In this document: positions 6,959 through 13,855 of the stretch, piece after piece | How the letters are laid out: every line of letters begins with the position of its first letter | Numbering within the stretch: the first letter of the stretch is position 1 | Assembly: GCA_020432045.1 (NCBI GenBank) | Contig: JAGQHB010000085.1 | Span: 1-35,973, forward strand | Length of the DNA stretch: 35,973 nt | Source: Dehalococcoidia bacterium | GTDB taxonomy: Bacteria; Chloroflexota; Dehalococcoidia; Tepidiformales; Tepidiformaceae | Direction of reading: 5' to 3' | Notes under the pieces: generated by a model | Database searches by the model: none | Seen by the model: only the letters and a program-made list of their open reading frames with translations | Told to the model about the DNA's origin: nothing | Program-made: the position numbers and the translations under genes

Positions 6959-7921
6959 GAGCAAGAGATGATGGCGGGAATCGAGACGGCGGTCGTCGAG
7001 TGCGACCCTCGGGAGCTCGTGCTCCTGGAGAAGAACGCGCGCTACATGAAGCCGGAGACGTTCCGCAAGCTGGTCGAAAACGTGAAGCGGGACGGCGTCC
7101 TCACCCAGCTCCCGTTCTGCGTGCGCGACGGGGAACGGCTGAAGGTGCTCAGCGGCAACCACCGGGTGATGGCGGCGATCGAGGCTGGTCTGGAGAGCGT
7201 GGAGGTGCTCGTCAGCAAACACGAACTCACGCCGGACCGGCAGCGGGCGATCCAGCTGAGCCACAACGCCATCGTTGGCGAGGACGACCCGCTGATGCTG
7301 CGGGCACTGTTCGACGAGCTCGGCGACGTGGCCTGGAAGGCATACTCCGGTCTCGACGACAAGGTGCTCGACCTGATGACGAAAGGCGCCACACCCCCGA
7401 TGGGGGCACAGGGCCTCGACGTGGCGTTCCTCACCCTGGCTTTCCTGCCCGGGGAGAAGGAGCGCATGCGAGAGGCGCTGCTGGAGGCCGCAGACGCCGG
7501 GAAGGACGAGGCCTGGCTGGTGCCCTTCGCCCTGTACGACCAGACCGCGGACATGCTGGATACGACGTCACTGGCCTGTGAGGTGCGCTCGATGGCGGTC
7601 GCCTTCGCCCACCTCGTGGACGTGTTCGGCCGGCACCTGGGAGAGCTGAAGCCGGAGATGGCGAAGAACAAGGGAGACTTCCCGCTGGCCGTCCTCTTCG
7701 AGCGGAGCGAGGTGCCGAGGGAGAGCGCCCGGCGGGTCGCAAAGGTCCTCGCCCGCTACGGCGACGACCCTTGGGAGGCGTTAGAAACGGCGCTGGCCAG
7801 GCTGGAGGCGACCCCGAAGAAACGCGCACGAAGCATTGGCAGCGATGCATCCGGCGTCCGGCCGGGAGAGGGCGGTGCAACTCCGACCCGTGCGCTCCAC
7901 GCAAAGGGGGTAGGAGGTTGA
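6953..7921 (+). CDS. ParB-like nuclease-domain protein
   Basis: 322 aa. The N-terminal ~100 residues form a ParB/Srx-like domain: LLEKNARYMKPETFRKLVEN, the typical glycine-rich GNHR motif in VLSGNHRVMAAIEAG, and a following VEVLV strand. The rest is helical without a recognisable ParB HTH, so a partition role is unlikely. Phage-encoded proteins of this kind often accompany DNA base-modification enzymes, which fits the adjacent methyltransferase. AGGAAGG ends nine bases before ATG 6953. Met at 6968 and 6971 are alternatives. The last 40 residues are low-complexity and basic. Confidence 0.85.
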   Translation: MAEQEMMAGIETAVVECDPRELVLLEKNARYMKPETFRKLVENVKRDGVLTQLPFCVRDGERLKVLSGNHRVMAAIEAGLESVEVLVSKHELTPDRQRAIQLSHNAIVGEDDPLMLRALFDELGDVAWKAYSGLDDKVLDLMTKGATPPMGAQGLDVAFLTLAFLPGEKERMREALLEAADAGKDEAWLVPFALYDQTADMLDTTSLACEVRSMAVAFAHLVDVFGRHLGELKPEMAKNKGDFPLAVLFERSEVPRESARRVAKVLARYGDDPWEALETALARLEATPKKRARSIGSDASGVRPGEGGATPTRALHAKGVGG

Positions 7922-7987
7922 TAGTCTGGATCCGCTCCCGTCGGTTCCAGAACATCGGATCGACCCGCGGTGGCTGTCGGCAAATGC

Positions 7988-8025
7988 TTGCTGCAAGGAA
8001 TAATCTGGGAATATTTTCCCTTGCA
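7988..8025 (+). promoter_or_regulatory. Promoter with inverted repeat before the XRE-ImmA gene pair
   Basis: TTGCTG (7988-7993) and TATTTT (8012-8017), 18 bases apart, make a plausible -35/-10 pair in an unusually AT-rich patch. TGCAAGG (7992-7998) and CCTTGCA (8019-8025) form an inverted repeat that straddles the spacer and the -10. This is the typical position for an operator, and the XRE protein encoded at 8645 is the obvious candidate repressor. Confidence 0.5.
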
Positions 8026-8055
8026 TTTTACACGCCCGGCGGCTACGGTTTGGCA

Positions 8056-8640
8056 ATGATCACTCTCATGGATGCCCGCGACGTATTGACCGATGACCGG
8101 GTCGTCGGCGTGGTCAGCCCGGTTAAGCGTGCGTTCGAAACGTGGACGCGTCTCGCGCATCCTGCTTTCGACTCGACCACGCGAGCCCGCGCTATTCAGA
8201 ACATGGCCCACTGGGATGCGTGCGAGCGTCTCTCAGACGATCAGGGCGTCCGCGCAGGAGAGCACAGACTCCAGAAATACATCACCTTCGACGAACGGGT
8301 GCTGATCCGTATCAAGCAGTTCGATCGCAACCTCGCTACGCGCAACTACCCGACCGACCAGGCTCTGGAGTTCGTCCAACAGGAGCAGATTGACGGGTTC
8401 CCGCCGTTCGACCGCCTTCACGTCGGCTACCGCCTGGACATCTCCGGGACCCGCCTGCAAGACGTGTTCATCACTCTCCCGACTGGTAGAAAGAGCGCCT
8501 TCAACGCTTGGGTTTGGCAGGTTTTGGGAGATCCCATCGACCTGACCACTTACGGATACCAAATCGGGCTGTTCCGTGTGGCCCAGCCCACGATCCGTGA
8601 TGGCTATTTCTACGAAGACTACAGTTCGCGGCTTGCATAG
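8056..8640 (+). CDS. Unknown partner of an XRE-ImmA protein
   Basis: 194 aa, no recognised family. The sequence is well-formed: KYITFDERVLIRIKQFDRN in the middle and a hydrophobic, aromatic C-terminal half (FNAWVWQVLGDPIDLTTYGY). ATG 8056 is chosen because the frame upstream is poor and crosses the promoter. The following gene begins four bases after its stop. Small genes next to an XRE-ImmA fusion are often the toxin or the regulated target of that protein, so a toxin-antitoxin-like or stress-switch pair is possible. No PIN, RelE or other toxin signature is visible. Confidence 0.75.
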   Translation: MITLMDARDVLTDDRVVGVVSPVKRAFETWTRLAHPAFDSTTRARAIQNMAHWDACERLSDDQGVRAGEHRLQKYITFDERVLIRIKQFDRNLATRNYPTDQALEFVQQEQIDGFPPFDRLHVGYRLDISGTRLQDVFITLPTGRKSAFNAWVWQVLGDPIDLTTYGYQIGLFRVAQPTIRDGYFYEDYSSRLA

Positions 8641-8644
8641 GAAG

Positions 8645-9721
8645 ATGTCACCGCAGAACTCAGCGGACGTTAATCCGCAAATGGTCACTTTGGCACGGTT
8701 GTCGCGCGGCCTAACGCAGACTGCGCTCGCGAACCAAATGAACATCGCTCAAGGGACCATTTCCAAGATAGAGGCTGGCAGCCTCGTCGCTGATGAGTCC
8801 ACTGCCCGAAGTCTCGGAGACGTCCTCAGGTATCCGCTGTCTTTTTTCTATACGAGAGACGCTCTCGACGGGCCAAGCACTGTCGAGTTCTTCCACGAGC
8901 GGCGCCGGAAGTCCGCTGGGTCCTCGGTTTTGAGCAAGGCCTACGCGACCGCAACGATTCGGCGACTCCACATCCAACGCCTCCTGGCCGCTGCCGAAGA
9001 CACATCCTCGAATTTTCCCTACCTTCCGCGGAGCGAGTTTGGCGACCCAGCCCGCATTGCACGTACGGTTCGAGCGCATTGGGAGCTTCCAATGGGGCCG
9101 GTGTACAGCATTACTGAGGCTATCGAGAGTGCCGGGGGCATCGTTGTGGAATGTCAGTTTGAGAGTCGCCACATCGACGGCTTTTCCCGATGGAAGCGAC
9201 CGAACCTGCCTCCGCTTGTCTTCATGAGTCGAGACCTGCCGCCCGATCGCTGGCGGTGGACGATGGCCCACGAGCTCGGGCACCTAATCATGCACACCGG
9301 AGAAATGCCCGCCGAGGACATGGAGCAGGAAGCGGATAGTTTCGCAGAAGAGTTCCTGATGCCCGCCAACGTGATTAAGCCGCAACTGGGTAATGCCAAG
9401 TTCGAGACTCTTGCCCGACTCAAACTGCACTGGAAGGTCTCCGTGCAGGCCCTCATCCAACGCGCGTACCACCTTGAGATAGTCACCGCGCGGCAACGGA
9501 GCCACATGTTTATGCAGTGGACGAAGGCCGGCTACCGTCTCCGTGAGCCGGCCGACCTTGATCCGCCTCGTGAGCCCCCTCGGGCGATGGCAAAGCTGGT
9601 CGAGTTCCATCTCTCGGACCTCGCATATACGGAGCAGGACCTGGCCGAGTTCCTGGGTCTTGAGCCAGAGGAATTTCAGGCCACATATATGGAGGGGACC
9701 CACCTTCGACGCATCAAATAG
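8645..9721 (+). CDS. XRE-family regulator with ImmA/IrrE metallopeptidase domain
   Basis: 358 aa. An N-terminal XRE helix-turn-helix (about 12-60: LARLSRGLTQTALANQ, IAQGTISKIEAG) is followed by a linker and an ImmA/IrrE-type zinc peptidase domain with HELGH at residues 209-213 (MAHELGHLIMH) and the downstream acidic EADSFAEEFLMP. Such proteins bind operators and are released by, or carry out, regulated proteolysis, as in ICE ImmA/ImmR switches and COG2856-type antitoxins. It probably represses the promoter at 7988-8025 and pairs with the 8056-8640 product. The upstream in-frame GTG at 8576 overlaps that gene, so ATG 8645 is preferred. Confidence 0.9.
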   Translation: MSPQNSADVNPQMVTLARLSRGLTQTALANQMNIAQGTISKIEAGSLVADESTARSLGDVLRYPLSFFYTRDALDGPSTVEFFHERRRKSAGSSVLSKAYATATIRRLHIQRLLAAAEDTSSNFPYLPRSEFGDPARIARTVRAHWELPMGPVYSITEAIESAGGIVVECQFESRHIDGFSRWKRPNLPPLVFMSRDLPPDRWRWTMAHELGHLIMHTGEMPAEDMEQEADSFAEEFLMPANVIKPQLGNAKFETLARLKLHWKVSVQALIQRAYHLEIVTARQRSHMFMQWTKAGYRLREPADLDPPREPPRAMAKLVEFHLSDLAYTEQDLAEFLGLEPEEFQATYMEGTHLRRIK

Positions 9722-9883
9722 CTGACGCTGGGCCTCCATGCCGCCGACCGCAACCGCTTCGGGTGCAGCGCGGTGCCGAGCAGACCAGGCGGTACAAGAA
9801 TCGCGACGCTCCTCGCCAGTTGTTCCGTACTTCGCAGGAAGCATTGGCAACGGCGACGCAGGTCTGGGCAGTGTGGTCCAACC

Positions 9884-10270
9884 CTAGGAGAGCAGCTCGT
9901 CGGAGACCTGACGGCCGCTCCCGGCGAGGGCCGTCACGATGGTCTCACGGTGGCAGCCGACCGGGCTGGCGCACACACACATCAGGGCGACCGGATGCTG
10001 CTCCGAAATCTCCGCGATAAGGTCCAACCCGGCCGCCAGGTCGACGATCTCGATGGTGTCTGACTTGTAGAGGCGGTTTCCGAGGGTGTCTCCGGCCCAG
10101 CGGTAGCGCTCCCCCAGCCGCGTCTCCAGGGCCTTGCGGTTCCAGGTGGGGACGCGGGAGCGGGGGGTGAACCGGATGTCGACGAGAACGGCGTCGGCCG
10201 CGACGATGTTGTCCACGACAGCGTCGAGCTGGCGGCCGGTGTAGCCGAATGCGTAGATGGGGTGGGGCAC
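9884..10270 (-). CDS. DUF488 family protein
   Basis: 128 aa. It matches DUF488: the start IYAFGYTGRQLDAVVDNI, VDIRFTPRSRVPTWNRKAL (the DVR-P-S core), a GERYRW segment, and a cysteine-containing CVCASPVGCHR motif near residue 105. The biochemical role of the family is unknown. GTG 10270 is the start, with AAAGGAGA seven bases upstream. It is the last gene of the leftward operon, 17 bp after parB. The 162 bp to the convergent gene ending at 9721 hold nothing recognisable. Confidence 0.85.
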   Translation of the reverse strand: MPHPIYAFGYTGRQLDAVVDNIVAADAVLVDIRFTPRSRVPTWNRKALETRLGERYRWAGDTLGNRLYKSDTIEIVDLAAGLDLIAEISEQHPVALMCVCASPVGCHRETIVTALAGSGRQVSDELLS

Positions 10271-10287
10271 CAGAATTCTCCTTTCGG

Positions 10288-11136
10288 TTAGAGACGTGCG
10301 TTGTTGGAGCGCAGCAGGCCGTCGAGGACGGTGCCGACGACGGCCGCCTCGGACTGCATGCCGCCGGCCAGCAGTTCGGCGATGTAGGACAGGAGGGTAG
10401 CGCCCACGCTCATCTTGCCCTGCATCGGTGGCAGGTTGGGGGCCGTCGGGAAGGACGGCGGCTGGTCGCCAGTCGCTGCCCCTTCTGCGTTGGCGCGCAT
10501 GAACTCTTCGAGGTTGAACAGTCTCTCCTGCGCCTGGTCGGCGAGTAGCTGACCGCAGAGGGAGCGGAACCAGGCCAACGTCGGCGCCTTCGCCTCGTTC
10601 AAGGAGCGGAGGGCGATGAGTTGGCGGTTGCGGTCGAGGTCGGCCATCGCCTCACCGTAGCCAACCCCCAGCTGGCCCGACTGGACCAGGTGTTGGGCTT
10701 CGTCGATGAGAGAACAGAGGCGGAGCCGGGAGCGGACCCGGCCCTCGCTGACGCTGGCCACGGCGGCTATCTCGGCCACCGACGCCCCGAACTGTTCCCG
10801 GCGCTTCCGGTAGGCGCGGGCCTCGTCCATGGGGTTGAGGTCGACCCGCTGGATGTTCTCGATGAGCATCACGTCGGCAGCCTCGCGGTCGGACATCCTC
10901 CGGACGATGGCCGGGATAGTGGCCGCCCCTAGCTCCTGGTGGGCGCGGAAGCGGCGATCCCCGGCGACGATCTCGTAGTGGCCCTTCCGGGGAAGGGGAC
11001 GGACGGTGATGGGCTGCGCCAGGCCGTGCTGGCGGATGGACTCCGCCAGAGCGGTAACCTCGGCCGGGTTGAAGATGGAACGGTCGTTGTTGCCGGCCAC
11101 AATGGCCGTGAGCGGCAGTTCCTGGACGGCGGTCAT
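10288..11136 (-). CDS. parB: ParB/RepB/Spo0J family partition-type protein
   Basis: 282 aa. The ParB N-domain shows IVAGDRRFRAHQELG (the GxRRxxA CTP-binding region) and IENIQRVDLNPMDEARAYR (ENxQR motif), followed by a KorB/ParB-like HTH (ASVAEIAAVASVSEGRVRSRL). ParB proteins load on parS sites for DNA segregation or serve as regulators. No parA is in the window, so segregation alone is unlikely unless a host ParA is used. ATG 11136 overlaps the stop of the upstream ORF (ATGA). The C-terminus is low-complexity then helical, probably dimerising. Confidence 0.9.
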   Translation of the reverse strand: MTAVQELPLTAIVAGNNDRSIFNPAEVTALAESIRQHGLAQPITVRPLPRKGHYEIVAGDRRFRAHQELGAATIPAIVRRMSDREAADVMLIENIQRVDLNPMDEARAYRKRREQFGASVAEIAAVASVSEGRVRSRLRLCSLIDEAQHLVQSGQLGVGYGEAMADLDRNRQLIALRSLNEAKAPTLAWFRSLCGQLLADQAQERLFNLEEFMRANAEGAATGDQPPSFPTAPNLPPMQGKMSVGATLLSYIAELLAGGMQSEAAVVGTVLDGLLRSNNARL

Positions 11137-11342
11137 GAGGGTGTGTCCTCCCGGCGAATCGCCGTCGCAAGGTCGGCGTAGCCGAGGGGGAGGATGGCGT
11201 CCTCCCCGATGTCCCATGCCTTTCGGCTGGCGTAGAGGAACCAGCCCTCGACCGCATCCGACTCGACCAGCACGCGGCCGTTCGGCAGGGTCACGATGGC
11301 GACGTAGATATTGCCGCCCGTGTGCTGCACTTCCACCTTCAT
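11133..11342 (-). CDS. Small hypothetical protein, 69 aa
   Basis: It begins MKVEVQHTGGNIYVAIVTL and continues as a compact β-rich protein (VLVESDAVEGWFLYASR), then an acidic helix. It overlaps both neighbours by four bases, which supports translation in the leftward operon. No family is recognised. Confidence 0.75.
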   Translation of the reverse strand: MKVEVQHTGGNIYVAIVTLPNGRVLVESDAVEGWFLYASRKAWDIGEDAILPLGYADLATAIRREDTPS

Positions 11343-11587
11343 AGCAGCCTCCCCTGGCTGGGGCGCCAGCCGTTCAGCTCGGCCTCGGTCTGGAAGGTGT
11401 CGACGACGCCGTCGAAGAGCGTCGCGCGCTTCACGGTCGCTGGTTGGTAGGGGGCGATGTCAAGATCGCAGCTGCCGCAGTTCGGGCAGCTTTCGCTCTT
11501 ATCGGTGCCCAGTTCGAAACAAAGAGCTTCGAGCAGGGCGTCGTCAATAAGGGTTTCGCATTCCTGGCACTGGAAGGTGGCCGTCAT
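11339..11587 (-). CDS. Zinc-ribbon protein, 82 aa
   Basis: CQECET near the N-terminus and CPNCGSCDLDI near residue 34 provide two cysteine pairs for one zinc ribbon, with an acidic helix between. The C-terminus (TEAELNGWRPSQGRLL) is basic. It is coupled by ATGA overlaps to the DUF2786 gene upstream and the 69-aa gene downstream. Start ATG 11587. The longer open frame to 11719 is the shadow of the DUF2786 gene. Confidence 0.75.
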   Translation of the reverse strand: MTATFQCQECETLIDDALLEALCFELGTDKSESCPNCGSCDLDIAPYQPATVKRATLFDGVVDTFQTEAELNGWRPSQGRLL

Positions 11588-12390
11588 CGCCCGGCTCCCA
11601 ACCGCAGGCTGGCCCCGCCAGCGCCGCTGAGGGCGGGGTCGCGGGTGAGCTTCACACGGTCGCCCGCCCTGGCTCCGGCCTTCATGCCGTCGCGGCCGTA
11701 GTTCGGCATCCCGCTCCAACGAGCGAGCTGAGGGAAGATCCGTCGCACCGCCTCGCTCAGTTCGCGGCCGCTGCTGACGACGAGGGCGCGCGTCTGCTCC
11801 GATTCCGCCTGGAAGCGGCGCATAGCGGTCTCCAGGCGCTGGTCGATGCGCTTCACCGCTGCCCGGTAGAAGCCGGCAAGGTAGATGGCCTCATCCTCGT
11901 CCCCTTTCGGCGTCCATGGCCGTGGGGTCACGGAGCCGTCCGCGTGGAAGTCCCAGCGGGCTTGCTGGGTGGGTTGCATGTAGTCCCGCAGACTGCCGAA
12001 GGCAAGCCGTTCCAGCTGCTCGGCGACCCAGGTCCACATATCGAGAACGACACGCACGTTCTCCTGCTTGCCGAAGACATGGATGGTGCCGCGCTCACCT
12101 TCGTCGCTGAGGACGACCCGGCAGAGGTTGGCGCGGGCGATGGCGGCGAGGAGGCTGGCGCGCCACTTGAAACCACCCGCTACCTCCACGTCCTGCTGGC
12201 CGACCCTGCGCTGAAGCGCCTCGTGGCCGTCGGCGCGGGTCTGGACTTCCTCGGCGGAGAGGTTGTAGCGGAGGAGCAGCTCCTGCGCCTTTTCCAGCGC
12301 GCTGGCCGCCTCCTGCTCGGAACACCCGTTCTCCACGGTCTTGGCGAGCAGGGCGGCGATCACACTCTGCATCCGGTCGGGCGCGGTCAT
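11584..12390 (-). CDS. DUF2786 domain protein
   Basis: 268 aa. Residues about 5-45 (VIAALLAKTVENGCSEQEAA, SALEKAQELLLRYNLSAEEV) match the DUF2786 helical domain found in phage and plasmid proteins. A larger α/β part follows (FKWRASLLAAIARANLCRVV) with the region that commonly accompanies DUF2786. The C-terminus is glycine/arginine-rich. Function unknown. It sits in a chain of 4-nt overlaps. ATG 12390 is the operon-compatible start. Confidence 0.85.
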   Translation of the reverse strand: MTAPDRMQSVIAALLAKTVENGCSEQEAASALEKAQELLLRYNLSAEEVQTRADGHEALQRRVGQQDVEVAGGFKWRASLLAAIARANLCRVVLSDEGERGTIHVFGKQENVRVVLDMWTWVAEQLERLAFGSLRDYMQPTQQARWDFHADGSVTPRPWTPKGDEDEAIYLAGFYRAAVKRIDQRLETAMRRFQAESEQTRALVVSSGRELSEAVRRIFPQLARWSGMPNYGRDGMKAGARAGDRVKLTRDPALSGAGGASLRLGAGR

Positions 12391-12701
12391 CGCAGCACCC
12401 CCGACACCGCGCACTCGCGCAGCGCGCGCGGCGTCCAATAGAGGTCACGCTCGACGCCGAGGCCTAGCGGCCCACGGACGGCCTGCAGTTCTGAAAGATT
12501 GACGTACCCTAGCTCCGGTTCGCCGAAGCCGAGGTCACAGAGTCCGAACAGAATGTCGTCGCCGTCGAACTCGGTGATGTACCACGTCGCGGCGCCACAG
12601 GGGTCGAAGAACTTGACGTAGGCGACGGCATCGTAGCCGCGGCTCTCCTGCGCGTAGAGGGCGGGAAGCGCCCGTCGGTCGGCTGCAGTGAGAAGCTTCA
12701 T
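12387..12701 (-). CDS. DUF2958 family protein
   Basis: 104 aa, full length for DUF2958. The start KLLTAADRRALPALYAQE, VAYVKFFDPCGAATWYITEF and LFGLCDLGFGEPELGYV are the family's conserved blocks. DUF2958 proteins are typical of plasmids and integrative elements, and their function is unknown. ATG 12701 overlaps the preceding stop. The frame is open to 13262 but that upstream part is a shadow. Confidence 0.9.
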   Translation of the reverse strand: MKLLTAADRRALPALYAQESRGYDAVAYVKFFDPCGAATWYITEFDGDDILFGLCDLGFGEPELGYVNLSELQAVRGPLGLGVERDLYWTPRALRECAVSGVLR

Positions 12702-12907
12702 CGCACCGCCCCCCGCTGGATGCGAGCAAGGCACTGCCGGTCGAAGGCTGAACCGCTGGGCACGTCCCACGAGCCACAGCCGCAGCCACAGGGGATACCA
12801 GCGCGCGCTGGCGAGAAGGGCACGTCCCAGACGTTGCGTCCGTCGCGCGCAAGGTCGAGCCGCCCTGGCTCCCCGAGGTATTCGGGGCTCGTCGTCGTGT
12901 TCCTCAC
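12698..12907 (-). CDS. Small cysteine-rich protein, 69 aa
   Basis: GTG start at 12907 overlapping the SWIM gene's stop, and its own stop overlaps the DUF2958 ATG. It contains the short cluster IPCGCGCGSWDVP and a further cysteine (RQCLARI), suggesting metal binding. No family is recognised. Retained because the four-base overlaps on both sides match the rest of the operon. Confidence 0.6.
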   Translation of the reverse strand: MRNTTTSPEYLGEPGRLDLARDGRNVWDVPFSPARAGIPCGCGCGSWDVPSGSAFDRQCLARIQRGAVR

Positions 12908-13200
12908 GAGCGCACCGTCCAGATAGGGAGCCGGCGGTAACCGGCCGCGTCGAGGTAATCGAGCGCTTCGGTGACATGTTCGCAGGGCCCGTGACCCTGG
13001 CGCAGGTTCTGGCTATAGACGGCGCAACGGCAGGCGATGCGGAGGTCGGGCGTGATCTCCACGCTGCGTACGCCATCCCCCTCGGGGATATGGTAGTAGC
13101 GTTTGGTCTGGACGCTGTAGAGCTCGTTCCAGCTCCGCAGCCTGTAGGTGGTGAGCTCCGCGAACGTCGAGGGGGTAGTGGTAGGATGTGGATTAGCCAT
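12904..13200 (-). CDS. SWIM zinc-finger-like protein
   Basis: 98 aa. It shows the CxC...CxH signature of the SWIM domain: ACRCAVYSQNLRQGHGPCEH, preceded by strands YSVQTKRYYHIPEG and VRSVEITPDLRI. SWIM domains bind DNA or protein and occur in mobile-element and transposase-linked proteins. It is the first gene of the leftward operon. ATG 13200 has AGGAG 11 bases upstream. The longer frame to 13305 runs into the promoter. Confidence 0.8.
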   Translation of the reverse strand: MANPHPTTTPSTFAELTTYRLRSWNELYSVQTKRYYHIPEGDGVRSVEITPDLRIACRCAVYSQNLRQGHGPCEHVTEALDYLDAAGYRRLPIWTVRS

Positions 13201-13231
13201 TGGAGGTCTTGTCTCCTGTGGTGATTCCGGG

Positions 13232-13252
13232 AGGGGGAGCTCCAATCCCCCT
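13232..13252 (-). promoter_or_regulatory. Leader hairpin of the leftward operon
   Basis: AGGGGGA (13232-13238) and TCCCCCT (13246-13252) form a perfect 7-bp stem with a 7-nt loop in the untranslated leader between the predicted promoter and the SWIM start. No T tract follows on either strand, so it is more likely a leader structure or protein site than a terminator. Confidence 0.4.
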
Positions 13253-13264
13253 TTCGGTACAATT

Positions 13265-13308
13265 ATTTTACCACTATGCGCAACTGTTGTACACATTGTT
13301 AGCAACAG
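13265..13308 (-). promoter_or_regulatory. Promoter and operator-like repeat of the leftward operon
   Basis: Read leftward, TGTACA (13288-13293) and TAAAAT (13265-13270), 17 bases apart, make a good -35/-10 pair in the only AT-rich stretch here. CTGTTG (13284-13289) and CAACAG (13303-13308) form an inverted repeat overlapping the -35, a likely operator. The rightward terminase genes start 20 bp beyond, so the site may regulate both directions. Confidence 0.55.
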
Positions 13309-13327
13309 AAGGACCGGTCATAATGAC

Positions 13328-13855
13328 ATGAGTGGACAGCGGCAAAAGGCACCAGTTCTTCTCGCAGATAGACGCGCGGGGCGAGGACGCGGATTAGTTG
13401 TCGCAGCTCAAGCGCCAGGAAAGCGGCCACCCGCGCCACCAGGTCTGCGCAGCCATGCGAGAGGCGTCTGGCGCCGCTTCTGGGCCTCACCAGTGGCAGC
13501 CGCCGTCGACGCCGACGCCGACCACGAGGCTCTGCGGCACTGGATCTACGCCGTGGACGAACGCGAGCGGCTGAGTGAACTCACCTCCGCCCAGCCACTG
13601 ATCCCTGGCATACGTCATACGAAGGACCGCCCGCACCTCATCCTCAACCCGCTCTTTCGACGCATCCGGGAGCTGACCGCCGACATCGAAAAGGCGCAAG
13701 AGGCGTTCGGGATGACGCCGCTCTCCCGCTTCCGCCTCCAGCTCTCGTATGCCGATGCCGGCCAGTCCCTGGCGGACCTCCGCCGCCGAGCAGAGTCCGA
13801 TCGGCAAGAACAGCGCCGAGCCCCCAAGGTTCTAGACCTGGAAGCGCTCGAATGA
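13328..13855 (+). CDS. Phage terminase small subunit, P27 family
   Basis: 175 aa. A basic, proline-rich N-terminus is followed by a helical domain (EALRHWIYAVDERERLSEL, then DRPHLILNPLFRRIRELTAD) ending in MTPLSRFRLQLSYADAG, typical of P27-like small terminase subunits that recognise viral DNA for packaging. Its stop overlaps the terL ATG (ATGA), the usual terS-terL coupling. It is divergent from the ParB operon across 127 bp. Confidence 0.85.
   Translation: MSGQRQKAPVLLADRRAGRGRGLVVAAQAPGKRPPAPPGLRSHARGVWRRFWASPVAAAVDADADHEALRHWIYAVDERERLSELTSAQPLIPGIRHTKDRPHLILNPLFRRIRELTADIEKAQEAFGMTPLSRFRLQLSYADAGQSLADLRRRAESDRQEQRRAPKVLDLEALE

Noticed and set aside
6674-7264. 196-aa version of the small minus-strand gene
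   Set aside because: The first ~110 residues are antisense to the ParB-like gene. GTG 6883 with GAGGAG seven bases upstream is the better start.
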